Virus record (IMG/VR): IMGVR_UViG_3300037635_002421
Location: 1-48,119 of that record
Direction: 5' to 3' (one strand)
DNA length: 48,119 nucleotides
From: a virus
Part shown: in pieces, positions 7,585 through 15,081 of the stretch
Numbering within the stretch: position 1 is the first letter of the stretch
How the letters are laid out: each line of letters starts with the position of its first letter
The notes under the pieces: generated by a model
Database searches by the model: none
Seen by the model: only the letters and a program-made list of their open reading frames with translations
Told to the model about the DNA's origin: nothing
Position numbers and translations under genes: made by a program

Positions 7585-8355
7585 TTAAGTGAACGATAAA
7601 AAGGTCTCAATTCCTAGTTGATTGTAGTTATTAAAGGTCATTTTGGCACCACTAAGTGTTCCGCCTTTGCCACTACCTGTATCTAGGAAAACTACTCTTT
7701 CTTCTTTTTTTGTCCAATACACTAAAGGCATTTTTAAGTTGTCTTCAAAGTTAGGCTCACTTTGTAATGGTGATCTATCGTGTCCAACAAATACTATTTT
7801 ACCCTTAGGTATTGCTTCTGCCCAGTCGTAAACTCTATGAGCATACATTTGACCGTTGTATTCAACCTGCTTTGAGTTATCAACTTGACCGTATAAGAAT
7901 ACACTTTCCATAGACTTCTTGGTTATCTTTTTTGTTTCCCAAAACTCAGGGTGTACACCACCGTGTGTAAAGAAAAAGTCTTTGTAAGTAGCATAAAGCG
8001 GTTGCTGAGATGCAACTTCTAATACTAAATCTTTAAAAAGATCTATACCAAAGTCTACTCTTGCAAGAGTATCTCTTTGAGGTTTGCCTAATTTAACGTC
8101 ATTGCCTTTTGCCCAACGATAAAGTTTGTTATCGTGATTACCTTGTATAATAGTACCGTGTCCAGCATCAAGTATTTCTTTTGCTAGTAACATGGTTTCT
8201 AAAGGCTTTGGACCGTAATCTAATATATCACCTAATTGCAAGTAATATAAATTGTGTTTACGAGCATATGAATATGAAGTAGCAAAGTCAGAGAATACTG
8301 AGTGAACATCGCCCACTACTAGTAAACCTTTGTAACCTTCTAAATTAAGTTCCAT
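7585..8355 (-). CDS. Metallophosphoesterase (Ser/Thr phosphatase-like)
   Basis: 256 residues with the complete calcineurin-type metal site: GDVH (15-18), GD (42-43), GNHD (72-75), then THGGVH and VGHD. It resembles lambda-type phosphatases. The substrate may be a phosphoprotein or a dinucleotide such as Ap4A; the sequence does not decide. It has its own sigma70 promoter and GTAGGAG. Confidence 0.85.
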   Translation of the reverse strand: MELNLEGYKGLLVVGDVHSVFSDFATSYSYARKHNLYYLQLGDILDYGPKPLETMLLAKEILDAGHGTIIQGNHDNKLYRWAKGNDVKLGKPQRDTLARVDFGIDLFKDLVLEVASQQPLYATYKDFFFTHGGVHPEFWETKKITKKSMESVFLYGQVDNSKQVEYNGQMYAHRVYDWAEAIPKGKIVFVGHDRSPLQSEPNFEDNLKMPLVYWTKKEERVVFLDTGSGKGGTLSGAKMTFNNYNQLGIETFLSFT

Positions 8356-8385
8356 AACTCCTACTCAACTACTTAATATACTATA

Positions 8386-8414
8386 ATTATACTAAAAATA
8401 AGGGGTAAAGTCAA
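8386..8414 (-). promoter_or_regulatory. Sigma70-type promoter for metallophosphoesterase
   Basis: Minus strand: TTGACT (8409-8414), 17 bp, TATAAT (8386-8391), with the shared TTTTTAG before the -10. Confidence 0.88.
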
Positions 8415-8417
8415 CTG

Positions 8418-9491
8418 CTATTTCCAGTAACTTTCTAGTTTGCCTTCTCTAACTAAGTCCTGGCTCACACAATGTGGACCACCTGCTAGTGTTCTCATAT
8501 GACGCATTTGAACTGGCACTGGTGTTACACCGTGTTTTTCCATTGCCTTCATTAAGTGTATCTCATCACTTGGTACTAATACATGCTGTGGGTCTATGCT
8601 GAGTACATTCATACCTATCCAACTACTTGCTGGAGCATAATCTTCTAAACATGGTTGCCCTACACACATATCTTCGTCATACCAAATAATATCCCAACCT
8701 TTGTATATTGCTGGCACCTTGTCTGCATCAACCCTACTGGCATTTAGAATAACTAGTCCAGGTCTTAGTGGCATAATGGTACTGTCAACATGAGCCCAAC
8801 TGTATAAGTCATGCATCATGTGTACACGAAATTCGGGGCCTAGAGCGTTCTGTAACCACCTAGCACCCATTTCATTGCCTGTATTGGATATAAGGTACAG
8901 TATATCATAACCCATGCGTATGAGGTTAGCAGGGTCTAATATAGGCTCATTGTTGTTTACACTTGGGTCTCTGCCTGGCTGTATTTTAAATAAATCATCT
9001 TGTAAACGTGGCTTAGGCATCTGTAACCAATTGGCACCACCCATCATCTTCTCTTGAAAGAGGTCTCTGAATAGAAAAGTTTCATGGTACCTTGCTCTCA
9101 AACTCATAGCACCTTCTATGATTTTGTCACCTATCACAGTAACACTATCACGTGGACAGTATGCTTCATATTGGTCTGTGTCCCATAAGCCGTTGCTAAC
9201 GTTCGCTGTAAAGTCTATAGCATTTAGGTTAGGCCTATGTACCTTTACACCGAAATCGTTGCTTAGAACGTTACACAATGCGTCTAAGTCCTCTTCTGCT
9301 TCGGTATATACATGCTCTGGGTATCTACCCTTAGGCATTTGTGCATACTGTTCAGCACTTAGGTTGGCATAGTTGGTTGCGTGGTGCGAAAGGTCTCCGT
9401 GTGGAATGTTGGCGTCTACGGCCGTTCCTATTATTACTTCTTTGAGAGTGTCCCATTCATTACAGGACCATAGATTTTTATTCTGCGTCAT
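8418..9491 (-). CDS. Arginine:glycine amidinotransferase-like enzyme
   Basis: 357 residues of the amidinotransferase fold. Blocks match L-arginine:glycine amidinotransferase: CPRDSVTVIGDKIIEGAMSLRARY (112-135 region), NLIRMGYDILYLISNTGNEMG, AHVDSTIMPLRPGLVI and LAGGPHCVSQDLVR. By alignment from memory the catalytic Asp-His-Cys are D196, H234 and C341, all present. AGATs move the amidino group of arginine to an amine acceptor, giving guanidinoacetate plus ornithine when glycine is the acceptor. The phage substrate is not known. It overlaps the upstream 111-residue gene by 14 nt. An auxiliary metabolic gene is likely. Confidence 0.85.
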   Translation of the reverse strand: MTQNKNLWSCNEWDTLKEVIIGTAVDANIPHGDLSHHATNYANLSAEQYAQMPKGRYPEHVYTEAEEDLDALCNVLSNDFGVKVHRPNLNAIDFTANVSNGLWDTDQYEAYCPRDSVTVIGDKIIEGAMSLRARYHETFLFRDLFQEKMMGGANWLQMPKPRLQDDLFKIQPGRDPSVNNNEPILDPANLIRMGYDILYLISNTGNEMGARWLQNALGPEFRVHMMHDLYSWAHVDSTIMPLRPGLVILNASRVDADKVPAIYKGWDIIWYDEDMCVGQPCLEDYAPASSWIGMNVLSIDPQHVLVPSDEIHLMKAMEKHGVTPVPVQMRHMRTLAGGPHCVSQDLVREGKLESYWK

Positions 9492-9813
9492 GTGTAGTAT
9501 TTACTACAACTGACTCAATACTGCCTATATTATCTGGTTTTTTACTAGGTGCTCTTGCTAACTCTATGAATGTGAGCATGTCGCCTGTATGCTCAAAGTA
9601 AATTCTCCATATGTTATCACTACCAAGTGTAGACATATGAAGTAGACCTTGCCCGTGCTCATCGAAGTGCGACACTAAATCAAATATAGTGTCGTCTTCC
9701 ATTGTATTAGAATAAATGCAAATTTTGTTTTTCATTAGGTTCTCATAGGTTAGAGTACCTTTTAAACCTTCTAGTTCACCTACACCTAATTTTTTACTTA
9801 CGTGAATCTTCAT
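9478..9813 (-). CDS. Hypothetical protein
   Basis: 111 residues, an alternating strand pattern (KICIYSNTMEDDTIFDLV, NIWRIYFEHTGDMLTFIEL) suggesting an alpha/beta fold. No family recognised. Linked by overlaps to the VWA gene (4 nt) and the amidinotransferase (14 nt), so all three follow the promoter at 11065-11093. Confidence 0.55.
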   Translation of the reverse strand: MKIHVSKKLGVGELEGLKGTLTYENLMKNKICIYSNTMEDDTIFDLVSHFDEHGQGLLHMSTLGSDNIWRIYFEHTGDMLTFIELARAPSKKPDNIGSIESVVVNTTHDAE

Positions 9814-11036
9814 GCTTTATACTTCACTGATACGCCATATGGTGCTTCTGGAGTTCTACCACCGTAGCCAGAGCCATGAATAATAAACAATGTATCACAG
9901 TAGTCTTCATCACCCCAACTACCCCATGGGTAACCATCTGTGAATACAATTAACTTCTGCGGAACAATGTCTTCTTCTTTGAGTCGATCAAACATACAAT
10001 CAAACTCAGTACCACCACCGCCTTCAATTTCAATGTCATAAATGTCATCAACGTTAGTTGAATCAAACTCATGAATTGTGTATGTAGATGTATCAAAGAA
10101 ACAAAGTCTAAGTTTAAAGTTAGTGTATTGCTCCATGCAACCTTTTACTTCGCTTAGAAGGTCTCTTAGCATTTCATCTGACATAGAACCGGAACTATCA
10201 ATAAAGCAGAACACATCTAAGTCTGTGTCGTAGTCCATACCTGGTAAGTATACTCTTTCAGCAATACCTTTTCTAGCAGGTCTCATAAATGTAAAATCAT
10301 TCTTTACAACACTTTGAATATTAGTTGCAAGTAACTCTCTCCAGTCTAACTCAGGGTTAGTAAGATCTTTAATCATCTTCCTAACACCATTAGGAAGATC
10401 TTTATTACCAGCACCTTTGGCCGCATTCATTACTGCTTCTTTAACTTCGTCGTTGATCTGCTGTCTTTCTTCCTTAGAATATGCTGGTGGGCCATCTTGC
10501 TTATCACCACCATCTACATTACCTTGTGCACCTTGACCATCGCCATCTTCCTCGCTATAGTCCAAATGCATATCAAGTGTTTCTTGGGTAACATGCTCAG
10601 CATTTTCATACAAGTCATCATAGATCTCATCTGAAATCCAGTTCTGATATTTGTAATCAAAACAAATATTAACTTTGGTAATTCTCTTACCAATGTTGTT
10701 TTCTACTAAGTCCATATTCACAACATAGTCATTTGCTATGTTCCAAAGACGAGGATCTCTGTTACCACGTCTGTCCATATGGTCATAAACATTATGTAGA
10801 ACTTCGTGGCCCATCAAAAAGATCAGTTCGTCATCATCTAACGAATTGATAAACTCAGTATTATAAAAAAAGTATCTGCCATCTGTTGCGGCAGTTGGGC
10901 ACCAACTTGATGCTTCTTGTAATTGTAACCTAGTTGCTAAGTTACCAAAGAAACCATTCTTAAGAAGCAGTTGCACTCTAGCAGTAATTAATCTGTCCTT
11001 TACTGCTTGATCTGTATTTTGTGCTAAATTGTTCAT
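9810..11036 (-). CDS. VWA-domain protein with metallopeptidase-like N-terminus
   Basis: 408 residues. The N-terminal half carries HEVLH (77-81), an HExxH zinc site, followed by a conserved DPRLWNIANDYVVN block. An acidic linker (160-185) leads to a C-terminal von Willebrand A domain with MIDAS DSSGS (280-284) and a later FTDG. This matches the DUF2201-type putative metallopeptidase/VWA proteins that pair with MoxR AAA ATPases. The MoxR gene is next upstream. The pair may remodel or cleave a protein target during infection; the target is unknown. It has its own sigma70 promoter. Confidence 0.82.
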   Translation of the reverse strand: MNNLAQNTDQAVKDRLITARVQLLLKNGFFGNLATRLQLQEASSWCPTAATDGRYFFYNTEFINSLDDDELIFLMGHEVLHNVYDHMDRRGNRDPRLWNIANDYVVNMDLVENNIGKRITKVNICFDYKYQNWISDEIYDDLYENAEHVTQETLDMHLDYSEEDGDGQGAQGNVDGGDKQDGPPAYSKEERQQINDEVKEAVMNAAKGAGNKDLPNGVRKMIKDLTNPELDWRELLATNIQSVVKNDFTFMRPARKGIAERVYLPGMDYDTDLDVFCFIDSSGSMSDEMLRDLLSEVKGCMEQYTNFKLRLCFFDTSTYTIHEFDSTNVDDIYDIEIEGGGGTEFDCMFDRLKEEDIVPQKLIVFTDGYPWGSWGDEDYCDTLFIIHGSGYGGRTPEAPYGVSVKYKA

Positions 11037-11064
11037 TGTGTGTTCTCCTACAAACTATACTTAT

Positions 11065-11093
11065 ATTATACTAAAAATTACCTGGGAGGTCAA
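11065..11093 (-). promoter_or_regulatory. Sigma70-type promoter for VWA gene
   Basis: Minus strand: TTGACC (11088-11093), 17 bp, TATAAT (11065-11070), followed by GTAGGAG. Confidence 0.9.
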
Positions 11094-11104
11094 CCTATTA
11101 TTTG

Positions 11105-11140
11105 GATAAAAAGGATGGGGGGACCTTGTAGATCCCCCCT
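11105..11140 (-). terminator. Probable intrinsic terminator after MoxR gene
   Basis: Minus strand GGGGGGA (11133-11139 side) pairs with TCCCCCC (11117-11123 side) around a 9 nt loop, followed after ATCC by TTTTT. It lies between the MoxR stop and the VWA promoter. A weaker outer inverted repeat (AGTCTCTGTG/CACAGACT) lies at about 11141-11190. Confidence 0.7.
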
Positions 11141-11194
11141 TAGTCTGTGCCGCTTAGTGTAGGTTGTAGGAGTAACTGGCGACACAGAGACTAA

Positions 11195-12274
11195 CTAGTC
11201 GATGTTCATGTATTTGCCGTATCGATCAACCCACTCATCAATACGTTTTACGTCTGCAAAGTCAACATCAATGTCATACTCGCTCAATGCAATTTTACAG
11301 CCTAATACACACATCTCAGGTTCGAAGTTGTCCATTAAGAAGTTAATGAAGTTATTGAAAGCCTCTGTGAGTTCTTTCTCTTCACCATTGTCTTGAATGT
11401 TCTTCAACTCATAACTCATACCAACTGTAAGAGCATACTTAGAAGATATCTCAAGTTTCTTCAACTCCTTGACCTTACCTGAAAGGATTTCAGATGGCTT
11501 AGGAAGTTTAGAAGCATTCTTCTTATGGTTCATAAACTTGATTGCCATACCTTCACCAACCAAACCAGTTACAATGTCCATTTCCTCTTCATGAGTCATG
11601 TCACTGTCTTCTAGCATTTGGCTAACGAATGCCCAAGACCTAGGAGTAGCAAAACTCCTGCTTGAACTCTTTGGATCAAAGTCAAAAAGGTCTTGTTTAG
11701 CAAAAGCCAAGTAACCAACAACATCTGGGTTGATGTCATTATCAACTGCCCAAGACTGCCAATCGTCATGATTAACTTCAACTTCTAAGTGAAGGAATCT
11801 GTTTGCTAAAGGACTTGGCATCCTGTAAGTAACACCTTTATCAGTGTCTCTATTACCAGCCGCCGCAATTACCACGTTATCTGGTAATACATATTGTCCA
11901 ACCCTACGGTTAAGGATCAACTGGTAAGCAGTTGCCTGCACACTTGGAGGTGCAGAGTTAAGTTCGTCTAAGAACAAGAAGACAGTTTCATACTGACTAG
12001 CAAGTTCTTCTGATGGTAGTTCGGCAGGTGCCGCCCACATCATTTTGTTAGTGTCCTCATCTCTGTAAGGATACCCTTTGATATCTGTTGGGTCTAGCAA
12101 AGCCATTCTCAAATCAATTAAAAGGTTGTTACCTTCTTCAGCGATCTGAGCCAGTACGTCGGACTTACCAACTCCTGGAGGACCCCAAATGAATACAGGA
12201 CGTTTTTTAGAGAAAGCACGTTTGATGTGGTTCTTTGCCCTGCTTAGTTTTACTGTTCGAATGTTATCTGACAT
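11195..12274 (-). CDS. MoxR-type AAA+ ATPase
   Basis: 359 residues. Walker A GPPGVGKS at 31-38, Walker B VFLFLDELNSAP near 93-104, sensor-1 VVIAAAGNRDTDKG, then PSPLANRFLHLEV as the arginine-finger region. This is the MoxR subgroup, which acts with VWA proteins as a chaperone-like pair. The VWA partner is the next gene, although each has its own promoter and a terminator lies between them. Confidence 0.9.
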   Translation of the reverse strand: MSDNIRTVKLSRAKNHIKRAFSKKRPVFIWGPPGVGKSDVLAQIAEEGNNLLIDLRMALLDPTDIKGYPYRDEDTNKMMWAAPAELPSEELASQYETVFLFLDELNSAPPSVQATAYQLILNRRVGQYVLPDNVVIAAAGNRDTDKGVTYRMPSPLANRFLHLEVEVNHDDWQSWAVDNDINPDVVGYLAFAKQDLFDFDPKSSSRSFATPRSWAFVSQMLEDSDMTHEEEMDIVTGLVGEGMAIKFMNHKKNASKLPKPSEILSGKVKELKKLEISSKYALTVGMSYELKNIQDNGEEKELTEAFNNFINFLMDNFEPEMCVLGCKIALSEYDIDVDFADVKRIDEWVDRYGKYMNID

Positions 12275-12309
12275 ATAATTACTCCTACGAAATTATTTAA
12301 TATGTATAT

Positions 12310-12338
12310 ATTATACTAAAAAACCTGACCTAGGTCAA
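12310..12338 (-). promoter_or_regulatory. Sigma70-type promoter for MoxR gene
   Basis: Minus strand: TTGACC (12333-12338), 17 bp, TATAAT (12310-12315). The -35 lies inside the last codons of the upstream 71-residue gene. Confidence 0.9.
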
Positions 12339-12531
12339 CCTTTTCTTTCTTATTTTTTAAATTAAAAGTTAATTCAACCAAGTAGCCTAATGCTTGTAAC
12401 TCATCTAACCTAAGGAAAACGTCACTATCAGAATAAGTTTTAGGGTCAGATATCCAATTATGTTTACCTGCCCTAGCACTAAATTTATCTAAGTAACGGA
12501 TTTTATAATCCAAAGATTCGACGTATTCCAT
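12316..12531 (-). CDS. Hypothetical protein
   Basis: 71 residues, no recognised domain; helix-rich C-terminus (DVFLRLDELQALGYLVEL). Its ATG overlaps the stop of the 156-residue gene by one base, and its 3' end contains the -35 of the MoxR promoter. Confidence 0.55.
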   Translation of the reverse strand: MEYVESLDYKIRYLDKFSARAGKHNWISDPKTYSDSDVFLRLDELQALGYLVELTFNLKNKKEKVDLGQVF

Positions 12532-13001
12532 TATGCTACTTGTTGAACTCCTGAAAGAACATCAGAAGTGATGTCCTTAAAACCCCAACTATCAACAATG
12601 TGATATGAATCATCAACTGAATCAAATACAATGTCGCCAACTGAAAGAGAATGCATGTCACGATATGTAACAACCTCACCATCTTTCCTAGTGAACGTCT
12701 TCATTTTGAAACCACTTACGAATGTGTCGAACCACTGATCTAAACCAGTGTCGTCATCATAGTAGTAACCATTCAAAATTTTGAATACTTCTTCTAAGTT
12801 GCTGTCTTCAAAGTGAGCAACTTCACAAACTTGGGTATAATGATTAAACATTTCTCCCTTGAAACCTTCAGCACCTCGCATCACTTCCATGTGTGCGTTA
12901 TACTCAGGATATTTTTCAGCGGCACCTGTGTGTCCTCTGTCGTTAGAATTAACGAAATCTGTAACTTCGTCACTTAACTTGATTTGAAATACTTTGTACA
13001 T
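12531..13001 (-). CDS. Hypothetical phage protein
   Basis: 156 residues. The segment FVSGFKMKTFTRKDGEVVTYRDMHSLSVGDIVF suggests a C-terminal small beta domain. No function recognised. It is first in a two-gene unit after the promoter at 13035-13063, with GTAGGAG 6-7 nt before its ATG. Confidence 0.6.
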   Translation of the reverse strand: MYKVFQIKLSDEVTDFVNSNDRGHTGAAEKYPEYNAHMEVMRGAEGFKGEMFNHYTQVCEVAHFEDSNLEEVFKILNGYYYDDDTGLDQWFDTFVSGFKMKTFTRKDGEVVTYRDMHSLSVGDIVFDSVDDSYHIVDSWGFKDITSDVLSGVQQVA

Positions 13002-13034
13002 AAAAACTCCTACCTTTTTACAAATTATGCATAT

Positions 13035-13063
13035 ATTATACTAAATTTTGGGGTACTGGTCAA
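13035..13063 (-). promoter_or_regulatory. Sigma70-type promoter
   Basis: Minus strand: TTGACC (13058-13063), 17 bp, TATAAT (13035-13040), with a leader resembling the 38 bp cassette. Confidence 0.9.
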
Positions 13064-13101
13064 CCTATTTTCAGTAAAAATTGTATGATTTTCGTACAAA
13101 T

Positions 13102-13109
13102 GATAAATA
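13102..13109 (+). promoter_or_regulatory. T4-type late promoter box GATAAATA (+ strand)
   Basis: One of only two late boxes on the + strand. Expected transcription start is about 13115-13116, exactly where the first helix of the putative structured RNA begins. Confidence 0.6.
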
Positions 13110-13115
13110 CTTTTG

Positions 13116-13201
13116 TAACATAATTGTAACATAGAGTTTGGTATTCTGTAACAGAGCCCAATAGGGATGAAGTTACTGCAAACCTACTAGCAGTTATGTT
13201 A
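13116..13201 (+). ncRNA. Putative structured leader RNA (three-way junction)
   Basis: Pairings read by eye: P1 TAACATAA (13116-13123) with TTATGTTA (13194-13201). P2 TTGG (13138-13141) with CCAA (13158-13161), continuing as TTCTG (13144-13148) with CAGAG (13152-13156) around loop TAA. P3 ACTGC (13175-13179) with GCAGT (13190-13194), sharing base 13194 with P1. TAGG (13162-13165) can pair with CCTA (13183-13186) in the P3 loop, a possible pseudoknot. GTAACA occurs three times (13115, 13126, 13148). The RNA sits between a late box and AGGAG of a 41-codon gene. It does not match the riboswitch consensus sequences I know. Confidence 0.5.
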
Positions 13202-13221
13202 GAATATCACAGGAGAATAAC

Positions 13222-13347
13222 ATGGCGAAGTCCTTAGGAATAGTAGCCAGTGCAACTCATCGTTTCGCATTGGTCACTTGGAAAAAATTAGATACACTGA
13301 TGAAATCAGGTCGTATGGAAAACGTGCAAGATATAATTGCATCGTAG
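13222..13347 (+). CDS. 41-residue peptide downstream of structured RNA
   Basis: Encodes MAKSLGIVASATHRFALVTW then KKLDTLMKSGRMENVQDIIAS. A good AGGAG lies 7 nt upstream of the ATG. It is basic and helical, with no membrane segment strong enough to call. It is the only gene of this + strand island: late-type box, structured leader, peptide, terminator. Codons and base composition look like genuine coding sequence. Function unknown. Confidence 0.6.
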   Translation: MAKSLGIVASATHRFALVTWKKLDTLMKSGRMENVQDIIAS

Positions 13348-13358
13348 ACACAACCACT

Positions 13359-13386
13359 AAAAAAGGGTCCTAGGACCCTTTTTTTA
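13359..13386. terminator. Bidirectional intrinsic terminator
   Basis: AAAAAGGGTCC followed by TAGGACCCTTTTTTT: a perfect palindrome centred on CCTAGG with A and T tracts on both sides. It ends the + strand 41-codon gene and the minus strand gene at 13403-13615, which converge here. Confidence 0.9.
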
Positions 13387-13402
13387 TACAGTACCTAAAT
13401 AC

Positions 13403-13615
13403 TTACTTTTCGTTAACGAATGCGTAAAGTTCTTTGGCTGTATTGATTACTTCCTCCGGAGAGATCCAGATAACCGGTGCTGATTTACCTTCTCTGTGAT
13501 CTTCTGGGATACTGTAAAATGAATGTACTTCCTGGTCTCTGTTATTTTCTAACATGCCCATTGCCATTCCTAAGATATCGGTTCGTAGTTCGAACCCACT
13601 TTTTCCTTGTGACAT
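13403..13615 (-). CDS. Conserved hypothetical phage protein
   Basis: 70 residues with the arrangement SGFELRTDILGMAMGML, an acidic middle and IWISPEEVINTAKELYAFVNEK. Small phage proteins with this layout occur in marine T4-like phages near structural genes, as far as I recall. Function unknown. A GGAG lies about 8 nt before the ATG. Confidence 0.6.
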   Translation of the reverse strand: MSQGKSGFELRTDILGMAMGMLENNRDQEVHSFYSIPEDHREGKSAPVIWISPEEVINTAKELYAFVNEK

Positions 13616-13665
13616 AATTTTCTCCTTGTGTGTCAGTGTGTATGTACGTTAATGTACATTAATAT

Positions 13666-14088
13666 TTACTCAGAGAGATCGTCTTTGGTAGGATTTTTTG
13701 GTTTGCGGAGACCTTGTAACCATTTCTCCAAGTTCTGACCTTTCAGTTTAAGTATAACAGAATCCTTTTCGCTGAATAGCACTAACTTTTTATTGTCTAC
13801 AAAGTAAGGCCATTGCATAGTTTGATCTAGTTTAACTACTGCTTTGTTTGATAATTTAAAGTTATCTAGTTTAAAATTATAGCAAGTAAAACTCTTTTCC
13901 ATAAGTGTTAAACCGTACTTGGTGAGTCTAACTCCTATAACCTTGTTACCTCTAATCCTGTGATTTTTAAAAAACAAAGGCATAATGTCAAGTACAGAAT
14001 ACTGACTAATATCTAATTCTTGTTTGATTTTATCTACTATTTTATATTGTAAACTATTTTGAATTGCCATTTTTGACTTCATCTTCAC
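13666..14088 (-). CDS. Hypothetical phage protein
   Basis: 140 residues, basic. Strands FTCYNFKLDNFKL and KLVLFSEKDSVILKLKG suggest a beta-rich fold. The ATG at 14070 (MAIQNSL) is an alternative start; neither has a clear Shine-Dalgarno. The start overlaps the upstream gene by 35 nt. Confidence 0.55.
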   Translation of the reverse strand: MKMKSKMAIQNSLQYKIVDKIKQELDISQYSVLDIMPLFFKNHRIRGNKVIGVRLTKYGLTLMEKSFTCYNFKLDNFKLSNKAVVKLDQTMQWPYFVDNKKLVLFSEKDSVILKLKGQNLEKWLQGLRKPKNPTKDDLSE

Positions 14089-14368
14089 TTACAACAGGCC
14101 CACTTTCTAATTTAACTACACAAAATTCTTCTGTGTTAAATTGTTTGTTTAGCCGCTCTGCTAAGTTAAATGCATGTCCAGGATTAGAAAAACTAGTTTT
14201 CTTATACTTTGGTCCAGGATAATCTAAGTAAGAATGCATAGTTCTTAGATTAATTGGCGAACCTTGAAAGAACACACTAAAAACGTTTCCAGCCGCTAGT
14301 ACCTGCTCTGTTTTATAATTTGTAGTATCGTGATGCTCTAAAATTACTGTTGGTTTTGGTCTACTCAT
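14054..14368 (-). CDS. Hypothetical protein
   Basis: 104 residues beginning MSRPKPTVILEHHDTTNYKT; contains YLDYPGPKYKKTSFSNPGHAFNLAERLNK. It looks like a small DNA- or protein-binding alpha/beta domain; not recognised. AGGAG is 8 nt upstream, preceded by a GATAAATA box. Confidence 0.6.
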   Translation of the reverse strand: MSRPKPTVILEHHDTTNYKTEQVLAAGNVFSVFFQGSPINLRTMHSYLDYPGPKYKKTSFSNPGHAFNLAERLNKQFNTEEFCVVKLESGPVVSEDEVKNGNSK

Positions 14369-14386
14369 GTATGTCTCCTGTACTTT

Positions 14387-14394
14387 TATTTATC
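14387..14394 (-). promoter_or_regulatory. T4-type late promoter box GATAAATA
   Basis: Minus strand GATAAATA, 18 nt before the ATG at 14368, leaving room for a short leader with AGGAG. Confidence 0.6.
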
Positions 14395-14416
14395 TAAAAT
14401 ACAGTTAAAACATACT

Positions 14417-14647
14417 TTAATTAATTAGTTTTGACCTAAGAAGATGTTGAAAACCTCCTATTCTTTCTCCATCTACGAATATTTGTGGTACAGTATTAAC
14501 GTTATCTCCGCAACTTTCGTAGAATTGTGTGCGTTTATCGTCATCATCTAATACTGTTTCTGTGAATTCATATCCATTAAGATCTAACACTTGTTTTGCC
14601 ATAGTGCTATAAGGACATGTAGTTTTTGTATATATTTCAATTTTCAT
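14417..14647 (-). CDS. grx: Glutaredoxin (monothiol-type CPYS)
   Basis: 76 residues of a thioredoxin fold: IEIYTKTTCPYS with the active site C11-P-Y-S14, then TVPQIFVDGERIGG with the cis-proline and GG glutathione-binding turn. Phage glutaredoxins usually carry CPxC and reduce ribonucleotide reductase. Here the second cysteine is Ser, so it would act by a monothiol mechanism or in iron-sulfur handling. No ribonucleotide reductase is in this window. The start overlaps the upstream gene by 11 nt. Confidence 0.88.
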   Translation of the reverse strand: MKIEIYTKTTCPYSTMAKQVLDLNGYEFTETVLDDDDKRTQFYESCGDNVNTVPQIFVDGERIGGFQHLLRSKLIN

Positions 14648-14933
14648 TTTGCTTTAACATATACCAAGTAAATTTAGCATGGTCTTCTTTTGTTTTAAAA
14701 CTTACAAATGCCCTATCGTCTTTGTGTGGTTCGGTAATATAAGGCTCAGTTCTTTTAAACCACCAACCAAATCCATTTGTTATATTATCTTCGCACCATT
14801 TTAAGTAATGATGATTAATACCATAACTAGGCATTTTGTAATTGTATTTATATTTGGCGTTGTATGTACCTTTGTTAAAACTCACGAAACCATGTTGCCT
14901 TGTTAAAAAACTAGAACTTGCCGCCATCGGCAT
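14637..14933 (-). CDS. Hypothetical phage protein, start uncertain
   Basis: Up to 98 residues. The well-formed part is KYKYNYKMPSYGINHHYLKW, then a tryptophan-rich GFGWWFKRTEPYI and a C-terminal helix. The first ATG lies inside the upstream 56-residue gene and has no Shine-Dalgarno; GTG at codon 17 is an alternative. Function unknown. It precedes and overlaps glutaredoxin. Confidence 0.55.
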   Translation of the reverse strand: MPMAASSSFLTRQHGFVSFNKGTYNAKYKYNYKMPSYGINHHYLKWCEDNITNGFGWWFKRTEPYITEPHKDDRAFVSFKTKEDHAKFTWYMLKQNEN

Positions 14934-15081
14934 TCAACGTTAGGCTTTTCTTTGGTTTTATCTCATCGACTTTTGATACGTCTTGTAATGCTTCAAGTAA
15001 ATCGTTAATGTCCAATGTTACTTCAGAACTTCCGATAGACTTATAGTATTTAAGATTCTCAATCAGAGTTTTTAATTTCAT
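14911..15081 (-). CDS. Small hypothetical protein
   Basis: 56 residues: MKLKTLIENLKYYKSIGSSE, a helical acidic middle (VTLDINDLLEALQDVSKVDE) and KKSLTLNADGGKF at the end. It overlaps the 3' end of the 174-residue gene by 23 nt, consistent with translational coupling. No domain recognised. Confidence 0.6.
   Translation of the reverse strand: MKLKTLIENLKYYKSIGSSEVTLDINDLLEALQDVSKVDEIKPKKSLTLNADGGKF

Noticed and set aside
8418-9491. A Gat-QueC-type or archaeosine-forming amidotransferase role
   Set aside because: The fold motifs are those of arginine amidinotransferases; there is no class II glutamine amidotransferase N-terminal Cys domain or QueC ATPase motif.
13116-13201. Glutamine (downstream-peptide/glnA), preQ1 or SAM-V riboswitch
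   Set aside because: The short peptide and phage setting suggested it, but the conserved cores of these classes as I know them are not present.
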